The notes beneath the pieces are model-generated. The model did not search any database. It saw nothing but the letters and a program-made list of their open reading frames with translations, and was not told where the DNA came from. Shown here in pieces: positions 1-12,380 of a stretch of DNA of 64,000 bases (position 1 is the first letter of the stretch; every line of letters starts with the position of its first letter). The translations under genes and the position numbers were made by a program. The DNA is from Tanypteryx hageni. Lineage: Eukaryota; Arthropoda; Insecta; Odonata; Petaluridae. Where the stretch lies: positions 31,716,561-31,780,560 of the forward strand of contig CM054117.1 in NCBI GenBank assembly GCA_028673005.1. Direction: 5' to 3'.

Positions 1-645
1 TGCAGAACAGCTGCACAGTGGAGAGAGACTTGGGTTTTGCATCGTAGATTACCGCCTGAAAGTTGTGCGGTAAGACAACAGCTCTTAGCAAGGAATTTTG
101 GGTTTAGTCAGAAGCAAGCAAGCTGTCGAGTAAAGACGGCACTGTGTTACTAAGCGGTGGTTTATATTAGATCTGCGTTTTGTGCATGTTTTTTGTGTTA
201 CTTCTACAATGGGAAAGTGTTGAAAATATATTAAGTGTACCATTTTCATCTCGAATCTATGCTGATCCTATTAAAATTGTGGAAGAAGGTAAGCCTTGTC
301 CAGCTCTTCCAGATCTACTTTGTAAACATAAAGATGCAAAATCTGCATATACAACATATTTAGTATTACGGTATTTGCCTGATTATAGGGCGATCTTGAA
401 TATAAGGCGACCTCCTAGTTCAGAAGCCACGTGAAACAAAATGTCAGCGTATTGATACTAAACTTTTATTTCAAAATACCTGATCGGTTATACTTAATTT
501 CCAGGGTAAATATAATTTAAGGTTAACGAATAGTTATGATAAAACTTGGCTTCCAGGGATCGACATTAAATTATTAGTTTTATTTCTTAAAACGTTTAAT
601 ATGGGATGAAGACATAAGCAGGAGAAATTTGCCAGCTGCACGCAC
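1..645. other. Unassigned left-edge DNA
   Basis: No recognisable gene or element was found left of the hAT insertion. One 84-codon reading frame (180-434, plus) resembles no family I know and has no supporting neighbours. It could be an exon or repeat fragment, but I do not call it. Confidence 0.3.
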
Positions 646-3172
646 CACAAGTGCAGGGCCGTATATATGGGGAGGGTTTGAGGGGTTCAAGCCCCCCCCC
701 CCCCCCCTTACGGATTCTCCTTTCTTAAGAACCTAAAGAAATAATGACTGAGGAAAACACAAAATGTTAAGTTTTTAACTGCAATTCAGATGGGCGGATT
801 TATGCTTAAGCACATGAGGCGCTACTTAGTGACCTAGAAAGGTCACTATGTTTTATTGGAGAGGGGAACATTTAAGGGCGACTCATAGGGTGAAGGAAGT
901 GAAATAAACTGCTCAAAACATACTTCATCAGTGTAGATGGGTTGCCAGTTGATAGCTCCGCAAAATCACAATCGGAGCACTTTCAAATCACCCAAAGTCG
1001 CACATTTCCATCAATTCGTTGAATAGTAGGAATACTTTTATAATTTATTTCATGGGATTTACGTTTTTGGAGTCACAGGAAAGCTAAAATAAATTGAATT
1101 GAAGAGCACATTCTTTTATATCAGAATGTTTATCATTCATTTATGCGGGAGACATAAAAGCAGGTGAAGCATTCTGTAAAATATGTGTATTGTTTGCTCG
1201 TCAAGTTGGAGGCAGAGGAGATCAAGCATTAGGAGCATTAGTAACAACAGCCTATCTAAACTGGAAGAATGCGAAAGAATATTTTGGAAAACATGAGAAA
1301 ACAAAATATCATATTGAGGCTAGTATGCATGCAGATAATTTTCTAAATGTTATAAGTGGAAAGCAAGTTGATATAGTGTGTATGCTAGATTCAGGTAGAG
1401 GAAAACAGAGAAAAGTTACGTTCTATAGTAGAAACCATAATTTTATGTGGTCGCCAAGAACTTGCTCTGAGAGGCATGGAAGATTCAGGTCCCATTTCTC
1501 TCCATGAACCAGACTATAATGACGGTAACTTTAGGGCTCTTTTACGATACCATGCTAAATCGGGAGATATTGCACTTTTAAATCATCTTTCTACATTCTC
1601 TGGCTCCCAAAGTATGTATACTAGTCCAACCATTCAGAATGAAATTGTGGAAATTTGTGGAAAAATAATACAAAATGCAATTGTTTCTCGAATAAACGAT
1701 GCTAAATATTTTTCAATATTGGCAGATGAGACACAAGACATATCCAGCAAAGAACAGCTAGCAATTTTTGTTGGATATATTGATAGTAAAGAAATCTTAA
1801 TTCGAGAAGATTTTTTGTTTTATTCCTGTAGCTGATGTGACTGCCTCGGGTTTGGCTACTATCCTCCTGTCCACATTGACACAGCTTGGAGTAAATCTGA
1901 ACAGCATGATTGGCCAAGGCTATGATGGGGCTGCTGTCATGAGTGGCAGGCACAGAGGTGTGCATACATTAATACGAGAAAAATACCCAAAAGCACAATT
2001 TGTGCATTGCAGTGCCCATGCTTTAAATTTAGTTATTGCATATTCTTGCGATTTGTCAGTCATTAGAAATTGTATTGGCGTTATTAAAACAGCTGTGAAT
2101 TACTTTCGTCTGTCTTCTCAGAGAAACAATATTCTAGAGAAAATAGCAAAAGAAAATAAAAGGCTAACTCATAAAGCAGTTCTAGGTTTATGTGAAACGA
2201 GTTGGTCTGAGAAAAATAACTCTGTATCCCGTTTTGTGGAATTGTATTATACAATAGTAGAAGCTCTGCAGCAACTTCAAGAATCCGGAACAAAAGAAAC
2301 CTCTGATCAGGCTTATCAATTATTATTTTCTATAACTAGTGCAGAATTTATAGTTGCATTATTGACATTAAACAAGATATTTTCTTATAGTGTAAATTTA
2401 TGTAAAAGTCTTCAGAAAGTAAATGTGTATTTAGTAGAATGTTGTGTGCACATTGATTTAATCATTAATGTGATACAATCAATGTGTATAAATAGTGAAG
2501 ACTCATTCAATGATATGTATCTGTCAGCAGAAAGCATGTTGCACAACGTTGGGAGTGAAATGATCAAACCCAGAGTAATTGGAAGACAATCAAAGCATCA
2601 AAATGCTCCATCAAATGATGCAAATGAATATTACCAACGTAATTTATTTATACCTTTTAAAATTTATGGTGAAGAATTTGGATGACTTAAAGTAGAATTT
2701 GAAATATGGCAGTGTAATTGGAATTTGCTGTCAGAATATGATTTGCCAAAAACCGCGTTAGAGGCGTTCAAAGTTTGCGATGATATGCTTTTTCCTAATA
2801 TAAAAAGACTATTTAAGATTCTTGCTACCTTGCCCTGCTCAACAGCAACCCTCGAAAGATGTTTTTCTTCTTTAAGACACCTTAAAACCTGGTTTAGGAA
2901 TTCAATGAGAGATGAACGTCTAATGGGTTTGGCATTGATGAGTGTGCATCGCAGTGTGCTTTTAAATGTAGATGATATTATATCCAAATTTGCTTTAAAA
3001 AAATAGAAAAAAGAATTTGTAATTAAGAGAATAATTTTTATTTAATTTTTTTTATTTAAATAAAATGTATTTTTATGATACTTATGGTAATGTATTAAAA
3101 TATTAAAATTTTGAAATTATTTTTCACTAAACCCCCCCTTTACTAAACTGTATCTACGGCCTTGCATAAGCG
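646..3172 (+). mobile_element. hAT DNA transposon with TIRs and 8-bp target duplication
   Basis: The element proper spans 654-3164. Its left end CAGGGCCGTATATA matches the reverse complement of the right end, CAAGGCCGTAGATA, at 12 of 14 positions. The flanking octamers CACAAGTG (646-653) and CATAAGCG (3165-3172) agree at 6 of 8 positions, as expected for an aged hAT target-site duplication. Poly-C tracts lie just inside both ends. The interior encodes a broken transposase of the DUF4371/hAT-dimerisation type. The size, about 2.5 kb, is normal for an autonomous hAT. The divergence of the duplication and the broken frame indicate an old, dead copy. Confidence 0.85.
1126..3006 (+). pseudogene. 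hAT transposase (DUF4371 / hAT-dimerisation, ZMYM1-like), frameshifted
   Basis: Transposase reading is spread over at least four frame segments. The first (about 1126-1410) carries a TTF-type zinc-finger remnant with a C-x-x-C pair. The second (about 1410-1830) contains the catalytic-type motif ILADETQD. The third (1837-2683) contains GQGYDGAAVMSG and the VHCSAHALNLV cysteine/histidine block typical of hAT transposases. The last (2725-3006) holds the C-terminal dimerisation motif LERCFSSLRHLKTWFRNSM. Frame breaks occur near 1410 and 1833, and a stop lies at 2683-2685. The order is that of a full hAT transposase, so this was once a complete gene. I infer it is inactive. Confidence 0.85.
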
Positions 3173-3421
3173 TAATATCTTCTAAGGGTAAAATAGACTA
3201 TAGAACATAGAACAGGGAGGGCAAATACATAGGTTTTCATTATTGTACCAAAAAATGAAAAAAATTCTGTTGTATAGTTTCAGGCGTATCATACATTTAT
3301 TAATAAATTTACCTCCATACTTATTTATTCTATATACATTTAAGTGTGCAAAGGGCATAGACGTAACATCGGTTTTTTCCAGGGAGGTCCGACAGGCTAT
3401 AATTTTGTAAACCATTATACA

Positions 3422-3954
3422 TACCGTATACTCGTTCGAAATTTTTAAGACCAAATTTTCGTGCAAAAAATTGGGGGTCGAACTATACACGAGTAATACT
3501 TTTGAGTTTATTTCATCTTGTTCAACTATCATTCATAACTTTTATTAAAGGTTTTACGAGTAATATGCGTCTATTAATTTTCGTTATATATGCTTAATTT
3601 TCGTCTATTTGCTAGAAATTCTGCCACCATTCGTATGTCACATCTCGTAGTTAAAAAGTAATAAATATTTTTCTTCTCAAGATCGTGCAATAGGTTTACG
3701 ATGTTTACAGTTTATTATTAGTATAGCATTATTATAATACTAAAGAAAACCAAGATCGTTCTATATACCTCGATTGTGAGCTTCGAGATATCGAAACGAA
3801 AAATGTCGATCCTGACAGAAATCTAGGGTAAAAGAGTAAGTAGAAAGCTAGGGTCGAATTATACGCGAGATAAATGAAAAAATCTAATTTTTTCGCCGAG
3901 AAATCGGAGGTCAAACTATACAAGGAGTCGAACTATACACGAGTATATACGGTA
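3422..3954. mobile_element. TA-flanked MITE with CCGTATA termini (copy A)
   Basis: The element (3424-3952) starts CCGTATACTCGT. Its right end, read in reverse complement, is CCGTATATACTCGT, which differs by a 2-nt indel. Dinucleotide TA stands on both outer sides, the duplication expected of Tc1/mariner/pogo-type insertion. A subterminal unit, GTCGAACTATACACGAGTA, recurs in variant form near 3476, 3851, 3909 and 3927. No transposase is visible inside. The long reading frames here are non-coding shadows. Confidence 0.6.
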
Positions 3955-4003
3955 TTGAAAATAAAAAAAACACTGAAAAAGGTGTGTCAGTCGCTAAGCA
4001 ATG

Positions 4004-4231
4004 TGCTTCCGCGCACCTTTGTTTGCAACAAAGTTCGCGAGGCACTCAATCAGAAGTTTCCTGGGCGTTGGAAGGGGAGTGGAAGCCCGATCCCTTGGCC
4101 TCCGAGATCACGAGATTTTACACTTCTCGACTTGTTCTTTTGGAGTTGACATGCTGAGGCGTGTTTGGGCTGAGATCGAATATCAGTTAGACTTCTGCCG
4201 TGTCATGAAAGTAGTGCTCGTGGAAATTTAG
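4004..4231 (+). pseudogene. Tc1/mariner-type transposase C-terminal remnant
   Basis: The frame from about 4010 to 4148 reads FPGRWKGSGSPIPWPPRSRD and then a LLDLFFW block. This is the C-terminal DDE region found in insect mariner-like transposases, where the family usually shows WPPRSPDLTPLDFFLWG. After a stop, the neighbouring frame (about 4151-4231) reads LRRVWAEIEYQLDFCRV, which normally lies about 40-60 residues further on in the same protein. The two pieces are therefore joined by an internal deletion plus frameshift. No termini were found. It is a dead fragment. Confidence 0.6.
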
Positions 4232-4256
4232 CGACAAACTTTTTTAGCGAACCTTC

Positions 4257-4262
<6 letters not shown>

Positions 4263-4331
<69 letters not shown>
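4263..4331. repeat. (TA)n microsatellite
   Basis: An uninterrupted TA dinucleotide run of about 70 bp. Confidence 0.95.
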
Positions 4332-4333
<2 letters not shown>

Positions 4334-5060
4334 GGTAAAACAAGATGATCCAATCAAAACTTATGATGCCTACTTTCCATTTAATCATTTATTTAATACT
4401 TATGTTGGTTTTAAGTGGGGATGAGACAGACAGACAAACGACTTTATTAGGGCGAAATTGAGACTATGTAGTCCCTTCTTACATTTAACCCTTTCGACAT
4501 ATAAGTAATTACAATATTTACAAAATAAGAGGAATTAATTACATACAGATTTTAACAAAATACAAATTAATTACAAGTTAATATATTTGTTAGTAGATAA
4601 CAGAGCATTACCAATGAATGTTAGTTTTGTGGGTCATAAAAAACTGTGTATCGGTTATTTTTTAACACAGAGAAATTCCCACTGCGGAAAACACCTACGA
4701 AGAGAAGAGAGGTGTAAAAAACCGCGAAAATTCCTAAATAGTTCATGGGAAGGAAAAGAAAAAAAAATCAATTATATGAGAAACAGAGAGAGAAAAAAAC
4801 ATTCATAAATACAAACATATGTACATACATTTATATCCATATGAGGGAGGGGGGGTGAGAGGGGAACAGGGATTGTAGGGTAAGATATGCCTGGGAGATT
4901 ACATCGTCATTATGAGACAGGAAAAATAAATTAAATAAAATTATAAATTTATGCCTAATAAGCGCATTCTTGTGACAACCTGAAAGAAAAGATAGTGTGG
5001 TTCAATGCATGGGAAGTGAGAGAAGATGCTTGTAATACAAGCGTTTAAAAGTGCTTAGAG
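4332..5060. other. No gene seen; possible LINE 3' tail
   Basis: Read on the minus strand, 4420-4460 gives a CCTAATAAAG signal followed by TCTGTCTG repeats, which looks like the 3' end of a retroelement. No coding sequence supports this, so it stays tentative. The rest is low-complexity purine-rich DNA. Confidence 0.25.
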
Positions 5061-5070
5061 ATAGAGAGAG

Positions 5071-5205
5071 GGAGAGGAGGAATAGAAGATATCTTTGGTC
5101 GCGATTATAAGGAGAGGGAGAGGAGGAATAGAAGATATCTTTGGTCGCGATTATAAGGCGAATATGAATTTTTCGGCTTACATTTTAGAGAAAAACATCG
5201 CCTTA
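5071..5205. repeat. 46-bp tandem duplication with adjoining inverted repeat
   Basis: A unit beginning GGAGAGGAGGAATAGAAG occurs at 5071 and again at 5117 with a 46-bp period, essentially unchanged. The second unit ends CGATTATAAGGCGA, and the inverted sequence TCGCCTTATAATCG follows about 45 bp later. This forms a possible stem or the remnant of a small inverted-repeat element. Confidence 0.7.
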
Positions 5206-6149
5206 TAATCGGGAAAATAAAGTATGTCCCATTAAAAATTGATTACATTTTCACTTTTATACGAAGAAGCTGTTATTTCATGGAAATCCATAATAGGAAA
5301 TGAAGCTCGTATAAATTTAACATGATAAATCACTCGTAATTTAGTCACCACGTACGCAGAAAATTAAATCGACCAGTTTCTACAAGTAGGGTCTTCAAAA
5401 CTTATCGATGCAATATTTTTATGTGAAATAAAGTGTGGAATGACAAAATAACTTCTTTTATGTTGTACGATTCATACAGGTTCCTTTTCGTAATATGAGA
5501 TGACTCAGAGTTGCTACAAAGATAATCCATAGATCAGAGATTCTCCAAAGTGTGGCCCGCGGTCCAACTGCTCCTTACTCCTTTTGGCCCGCGATCAGTT
5601 TTATAGTATATATTTTACATATACATAACTCAATGGTGCCCAAACTCCGGCCCGCCGAATGTCTTCTTCCGACCCGTCATGAGTTTAACAATTAAAGGAT
5701 ACAATTTAGCGTAAAGTAAAAATAGTTAATAAATAATGATAGATTTTGTCGTTACTCCTATATTCCCATTATTTAAAACAAATCAGGTAATACTGACTCA
5801 CATAATTAGCCTTCAATTTTATTTTTGACTAGGTGTGGCCTGCAAAGAGGGCAGAAATGGGCTATGTGGCCCGCAATTAGTGTATAAATGACTTACATTG
5901 CAATTTACATGGCAATTTTTACCCACTTTAATTCTGCACACCAAATTTAATTCAAGTTGAGGGCATAAAAAATTATTTTCTACTTTTGAGTGCACATAAA
6001 AGTGTGTATACTGAAAAACATTTTTTAAATATTTTATTTTCTCCTTTTTATTACTTATTTGGAACATCAAAATCGTGGAAAACAATGCTTTATACTTTAG
6101 TACCCCATTCGCCTATGTCGTGTCTGCGGCGGAGCGATTGGTCTGCTGC
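5206..6149. other. No gene seen; hAT-like GGCCCGC relics
   Basis: Between 5540 and 5880 the motif TGGCCCGC recurs in several positions together with CCAAACTCCGGCCCGC. That wording is typical of the termini of small hAT MITEs (CAG..CCAAAC..GGCCCGCGG). I could not define ends or a target duplication, so this is only a hint. Nothing coding is recognisable. Confidence 0.25.
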
Positions 6150-6450
6150 CGAATGGGTGAGGATTGGAAAACTTTCTCTTTTAGCGTCACTTCTTTTATA
6201 TGCTGACCTCTCATCCATCTATCACGATATCTCTATTGATAGTCGTGTTTGTCGTTCAACTCTTATCTATCATTTCCAAGCTCTATGCTGCCTATCGATT
6301 AGGCCACGTCTTCTTTCTGAAGTAGGGAAAGGTGGTACATCGCCATTGTGCTTATTCCTCTCCTTTACTTCCGTCGCAACTATTCTTGAAATGTATCGAT
6401 ATGGGTCTGTCTATCATCCACATTTTACACTGAAATTCAATATCCCGAAA
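6150..6450 (+). repeat. Dispersed repeat family A, copy 1
   Basis: Shared blocks with 8290-8600 occur in the same order: TTGGAAAACTTTCTCTTTTAG, GATAGTCGTGTTTGTC, a GCTCCATGCTG-like block, and a block ending TATGGGTCTGTCT. The copies are well diverged. The 171-codon reading frame overlapping this copy is not preserved in the second copy, so I do not treat it as a gene. Confidence 0.6.
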
Positions 6451-6499
6451 TATCTTTTAGAATTAGTTAACCTCGATAAGTATCCGGTTGGTTCTATTT

Positions 6500-7440
6500 G
6501 AAGTTTTATATAATTATCTACCGACGGTAACTATTTATTTGAAAAAAAGGCATTTCTGTGTATTATTAATTATGTGATCGTTTCAGTCGTTCAATAATTA
6601 AGAAAAAATCTTGTCTCCTATTCATAAAAATAAAGTATTTATGTAAAGCCTCGACCGATATAGTTGAGACAAAAATTCGCATTATGGTCGCAAGTTTGAA
6701 ATGCCTGCTCCAAAGCTTGGCACATGCCTAATCATCCGGCGGGAGTATCCTACGTGGAAACAATGAAAAATCTGATATCGTTGAAATTTAATGTGCTATG
6801 TAGTTTTGAAGTAATCACTTTTATAAAATAAAAATTTATCTCTTGAGTAATAAATTGCGTAGCCATTTTTATTTATAACATTGCTTTGTTAACTTGGCAG
6901 GAATTAAGATGCGAACTTGAGACCTGGAAAGTCCTACATTCGAAAGAAGTAATACATATATTTTTCTCGGAAAGAGAATCCGAATACGAAATTGCTTAAA
7001 AATTAGTTTGATGCCAGAAAAAGCGGGTATCTTTCAAAATTTTAATTATTTGAAATTCGGGTAGCATGAAACGAGTCCAATTCTTTTAAACAGTGTGATG
7101 CTTATGAATGGAAAATGGGAAGGGGGAAAGGGGGAATAAAACGAATTTTATACAGTGAAATGAAGAAACGAGAAGAAAGATGGAAACGTTTATTTATTGC
7201 GATTCCATAACATTATTCGATTATTGCATTATCAAAAAATACAATAAGTTTCTTTTAATTTTATTTCTCAATTATTAAATATTATCCGTAAAACTTTGTA
7301 TTTTATTGTTTTTCCTCTCTTCTTTCACTGATACATTCAAATTGCAAGCAAAGGACAGACTAGTTATGTATTAATCGCTTAGGTTGAGCAACCTTATGAT
7401 ATATTTCAAGGCATTGCTTATAGATCCATTCGTGACACTG
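6500..7440. other. No gene or element seen
   Basis: AT-rich sequence with many short A and T runs. No conserved motif or long coherent reading frame on either strand. Confidence 0.4.
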
Positions 7441-7454
7441 CTGGGTAGTCATCC

Positions 7455-7690
7455 ATTTTTGTGTCCTTCACGGGGATCGTGACCTTGGCCGTTGTTTGGC
7501 AGTTACAGCTGAGTCATTTTTTATTTCATTGTGGTCACGCAACCTTTTTTTGGAGGTTTCTAAAATTGTCTTATGTAAACAAACGAGTGGTGCGAACTCT
7601 TATGCTGCGGGGTTGTAAGATTTTATTCAAGAATCACTCTGAAATTATGACTAAACATGAGGAGTCACGCGTCAGTGTGAAATGCTTCTT
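7455..7690 (+). repeat. Dispersed repeat family B, copy 1
   Basis: Blocks TGTCCTTCACGG, ACCTTGGCC..TTGG, CAGTTAC..GAGTCAT and TAAACAAACGA match the same ordered blocks at 27853-28045. The spacing is similar but divergence is high. Class unknown. Confidence 0.5.
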
Positions 7691-7699
7691 TGCGAATTA

Positions 7700-8280
7700 G
7701 TTATGATCAATATTTTTCTCTATCCGGGATAATATCTATTAAAAGGTTGAAAATGTTAATCTTAACTTTGAAAAATCTCCTCAAGTATTGAATAAATAAT
7801 TTTTATTAATGTGCACCAGCAACCTTCCTCACTTTAAATGAAAACTTACAAATGTGTGAAGTATTTTCTGACCATCGCATAGAGTGATTCAATGGGATTC
7901 TTTTTGATTCGAAATATTTACACCAACTCCGTGCCACTCCCACTTCTCGCTCCTCCCGCACTGCTCTTAAAGCGCGCCATCCCCCTCTCCTCCACATCCG
8001 CACTTTCAATTGGAGTTCAGACGCCTGTGTGAACAGACGCTGAAAGAATTACGTCCTTTTCTTGCGCCACTGTACGGCTATATCGCTATCTAAGATTTAG
8101 TAGTAATCATAAGCGCTGATTTTCAAAAGACGTTGAAGCGGTGTGTCTCTCTCTCTAGGACACTTTGACCAAACGCCGAAGAATTTGAACATTAGAAGGT
8201 GAGTGAAACCTTTTTTGAAAGGAGTCATTGAAAAGTATTTTAACATGTAGGGTTGAATCACTACAGTTTTTAACTAAGCT
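7700..8280. other. No gene or element seen
   Basis: No recognisable coding sequence, RNA or terminus. A slightly GC-richer, pyrimidine-rich patch lies at about 7920-8000. Confidence 0.35.
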
Positions 8281-8289
8281 GTTTGTGTG

Positions 8290-8600
8290 GGACGGTTGAA
8301 AAACTTTCTCTCATAGCGTCACTACTTTTTAAGCAGACCGTACACTCACCTATCACGGTACATCTAGCGATAGTCGTGTTTGTCCTTCAATAAATAACTA
8401 TTATATGCAGGCTCCATGCTGTTTGTCGATTAGCCCGCGTCTTCTTGCTGGGGCTAAAGAAGTGAAAAATGGGGTGCATCTCCTTTACTTTGTTTCTGTC
8501 ACAACTATCGTTAACATGTTACGCTATGGGCCTGTCTTTCGTGCATCCTACATCCTACATCATCTATATTTTACCCTGCAATTCACGGTACACAAGCATT
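8290..8600 (+). repeat. Dispersed repeat family A, copy 2
   Basis: This is the second diverged copy of the repeat at 6150-6450, in the same orientation, with the same ordered conserved blocks. The two copies are about 2.1 kb apart and may come from a local duplication or from separate insertions. Confidence 0.6.
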
Positions 8601-8609
8601 TCGCCAAAA

Positions 8610-9430
8610 TTCCCCTAACAATGATCGCTTTCAGGTTTGAATGCCCTATTATGATCCTTGATTGTGTTAGAAAAAACATTCCGAATTTTTATAATTCTAA
8701 AACAACTACGAATCTTGCCTAGAAAAAGAAAAAAATCCATTTGCAGCGATTTATATACGGCAAAGAAATTACGGCCAGGGTCACGGTATGTGGATTGGCT
8801 GTGCATGCTCAGAATTTTCTCCGGTACAACCTTTTCTAATTAACTTAAAGCGAAACCTCACCGAATGTTTTTGGCGATTCGGAAGGTTAATTTTCTATGA
8901 AACAGTTACTGCTAGATACGACGTCTTCGTTGCATTCTCCCGAATTAGCAGATATTCAAGAGTGTTTGAGCATCATCTTTGAGCTATGGTGAGTAGATTC
9001 TGAGGAATTAGCACCGAATGTTAATATGTGCTATGTTTTTTCTGTTTATCCAATATACAACCCGATAACAGGATTTTTTGATTTATAACTTGCTCCGCTG
9101 AATATTTTAGTCTTTACGCATTGTCTTCGTTGCGTTCACCGCTTGACATTAATAAGCTTCAGACATCTGGCTAATTGATGTTTTGCGTTTATTGTATTTC
9201 ATGGCGATTTTAAATTCTATTAAAATTTTTAAATTACCTGTAGTAAGAAGTTTGTTACGTAACATTAAACATGCTAGGTTTCATTAGCATAAGGCGAGAA
9301 AAATATCGCATATATTATGTTTTATATTCACCACATTAAATTTCGCAAAACACAATAGATTATTAATATGTTCAGGCTTCATTTAGTGGAATTTACTCAT
9401 GATAGAAGATACATTGTTGAATTTTATTTC
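8610..9430. other. No gene seen
   Basis: AT-rich DNA. A block at 8780-8830 (GTGGATTGGC..GCATGCTCAGAA) is loosely repeated at 12545-12580, on the other side of the LINE, and hints at another old dispersed repeat. Confidence 0.3.
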
Positions 9431-9509
9431 TGTCACAATAGATTAGATTAGATCTGGTGTCACGAAACCTAAAACGAAGTGACTAGGAAACTGCTCTGAA
9501 TCGAGTGAA

Positions 9510-10568
9510 GTGAAGGGTGGGTCTATTCCTACCACATACTCTGACTTAACTATTTTACATATTAATATCCAATGTTTAAGAAATAAGATACTAGAATTAG
9601 AACTGTTAACGAATTTTTATAAGCCTGATATTTTGTGTGTAAATGAACATTGGTTAAAGCCCGTAGAATTAAATTCAATATGTCTTCCAGGTTATTATAT
9701 TGCTGAAATATTTTTTCGCTCTAAGTTTAAGAATGGTGGTGTTGTAATTTTTTTTAGTTGTAACTTAAGTCATGATCCCATCAACTTCTCATACAAATTC
9801 CTAAATGAAGATAAAGTGTTTGAATCTTGTGTTACTAGTGTCACTGTCACTCACTTATCTTTTCTAGTCCTATCCATATACCGCTCCCCACTCGGTGATT
9901 TCAAGGTGTTCCTAGACAGACTTACCTGCCTTTTGGAATTAATTCATAACTCAATACACAGTCCAAATATTATTATTACTGGTGATTTTAACTGTAATCT
10001 TCTTGAAAATTCTAATGCTAAAAATGAGTTTATTGACCTCATTAACTCATTTAATGTGAAAATAACGGCCTTTGAGCCTACAAGGATTTCCTCAAAATCC
10101 CAAACTTTAATTGACAACATACTTACCAATATCAGTAATATCAACACAAAAGTCATTTGCTCTGATATTTCTGACCATCTCCCTATAATATCTACCATCA
10201 AACCTGACTTAACACCAGCAGTCAAATCTTATTATAAACGTGTTTTTTCAGAAAGAAATGTGCGTAAGCTTCAGTCAATGCTCCAATCCGAAACCTGGTC
10301 AAATGTTTATAATGCTGTCTCTTTTGATGATAGCTTCCAACAATTTCACAGCTGCTTTCAATATTATTTTAATCTAGTCTTTCCCTTAACACTTACGAAA
10401 ACCCAATGTAAAGCAAAGAGAAAACCATGGATCTCAAATGAAATACGCAGCTTTTCCTCCTTCCTCAAAGACCTTGCTGTATCGGTCAAACTATCCAATG
10501 ATGCTGAATTACAGGACCAATACAAAACTCTTAAAAAGCAATATCGGAAACTCCTAGCAACAACAAAA
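9510..10568 (+). pseudogene. LINE endonuclease domain (APE type)
   Basis: The reading frame opens with ILHINIQCLRNK and VNEHW, the N- and E-containing motifs of apurinic endonuclease-like nucleases. It continues with IIITGDFNCNLL and the terminal SDISDHLPI motif, so all the catalytic landmarks are present. The linker ends in LKKQYRKLLATTKK. There an A-rich run near 10565 shifts the frame, and the correct reading resumes one frame over as TYNNNRILAADNKSKASW. In an active element the domain nicks target DNA to prime reverse transcription. Here the protein is split from its RT. Confidence 0.85.
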
Positions 10569-12380
10569 AAACTTACAACAATAACAGGATACTTGCAGCG
10601 GACAATAAATCCAAGGCCTCATGGGAAATTATTAATGCAGGCAAAGGAAAATCCCCAGTTCATCCTCTACCAAAAATTAAGGACCCCTCAAATAGCTCCC
10701 TTCAAAATTATTCAACACTTGCCAATTATTTCAATCAATTTTTCACAATAGATTCCACACCATCTCCAATTTTAAGTACTTATACCGGTTCTCTCCCAAA
10801 CACTCTTAACTCATTCTTTATTCGACCCTGCCTAGAATCCGAACTAAAATTATTATTTCTAAATTAGACCAAAAAAATAGTGCTGGCCCTGATGAAATAC
10901 CAGGAAAAATTATCTTTCGTTGCTATGACTTCATAAAACTTCCTCTTTTATTTCTGATAAATGAATCATTAAAACTTGGTATATTTCCCTCCTCTCTAAA
11001 AATTTCTAAAATAGTTCCCATTTATAAAAACAAAGGATGTACAAACGACATGAATAATTATAGGCCCATAACAATACTGAATATTTTTTCCAAAGTTATT
11101 GAAAAAGTCTTTTATAAACAACTAATCTCCTTCCTGGAAAAACACCACCTGCTGTCCACATGTCAGCATGGTTTCAGACAAGGAAGATCAACTACATCAG
11201 CAATATATCATGCTATTGACTATATTCTGTCATCACTTGATCGAAAGCAAGAAACCCTAGGCTTATTTTTTGATTTTTCAAAAGCATTTGATCATGTCAA
11301 TCATAGTCATCTCATGGTTAAACTAGAAAGAATTGGAGTCAGAGGGGTCCCCAATAATTGGATAAGATCCTACCTACAAAACCGTTCCCAAGCTGTAACT
11401 CTTAACGTGAAAGGTATAAAATATTCCTCCAACTATAAAACTAACTCATTAGGTGTTCCCCAAGGATCTATTTTGGGGCCTGTCCTATTCTTAATATACA
11501 TTAACGATCTTGCATTCACTTTTAATGAAATAGAAGGTGCAAAATTGCTTTTATATGCTGATGATACCAACATTATACTTTCTGCCTCATCACGCAACAG
11601 CCTTGTACACAACTCAAAACTAGTTAGTCTCCATCTTAGCAACTGGTGTCAAAATAACCTCCTAAATCTTAATGTACAAAAATCCCAAATGATCCATTTC
11701 TCACATAGCAAAAAGTCAACAGAAAGTCTGTTAATAAAAATTGATCAAAAATCTATCCAACAAGTCTCTACTAGCAAATTTCTTGGTGTTCACCTAAATG
11801 CTAATATCTCTTGGGAATCACACATTGACATTTTATCCCATAAGCTAAGCTCTACATGTTACCTGATTAGGCAACTGAGAGAAACAGTAGAGACGTCCTC
11901 TTGAATCTATATTATGGCACATTCTATTCCCATATCACACACAATATTATCTTCTGGGGTTCTTCATCTCATTCCATCAAAATTTTCAACATCCAGAAAA
12001 GAGCAGTTAGAATCATCTCTTGGAAACCATATGACTCTCCTTCAAGGCCCATTTTTATGACTTTGAAGCTTCTTCCCCTCCCATATATTTATATTCTGTC
12101 AGTAGTACTGTTTGTGAAAAATAACTTAAATGATTTCACAGTTAATTCGGACCATCATCATTACCTCACTAGAGGACAATCTGATTTGCATCTTAATTTA
12201 ATAAGGACCAAAACCATAAAATTAGGACCTAGAGAAATGGGAATCAGACTTTTTAATAAACTTCCTCCACAACTTAAACTTATCCAAAACTATGATTCCT
12301 TTAAGATAAAGGTGAAAAGGTTTTTACAAGGTAATATGTACTATTCTGTTAATGAATATTTAAATGATAGGTCATTGTAA
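10569..12380 (+). pseudogene. LINE reverse transcriptase and C-terminal domain, frameshifted
   Basis: The linker reads in one frame to about 10830. After a frameshift it continues as DQKNSAGPDEIPGKIIF and then NNYRPITILNIFSKVIEK. The core includes LFFDFSKAFDHVNH (motif A), GVPQGSILGPVLFLIYIND (motif B) and LLLYADDTNI (motif C with the YADD catalytic pair). Another frameshift near 11888 separates the RT from the C-terminal region (11901-12380), which has IIFWGSSSHS, QKRAVRIIS and LFNKLPPQL. Apart from the shifts, there are no stops and all catalytic residues are kept. The motifs point to the CR1/Jockey group. Confidence 0.87.

Noticed and set aside
180..434. 84-codon frame as a small gene
   Set aside because: No recognised domain, no conserved neighbours, and no support from splice or start context.
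5986..6501. 171-codon frame as a gene
   Set aside because: It overlaps a dispersed repeat whose second copy does not keep the frame.
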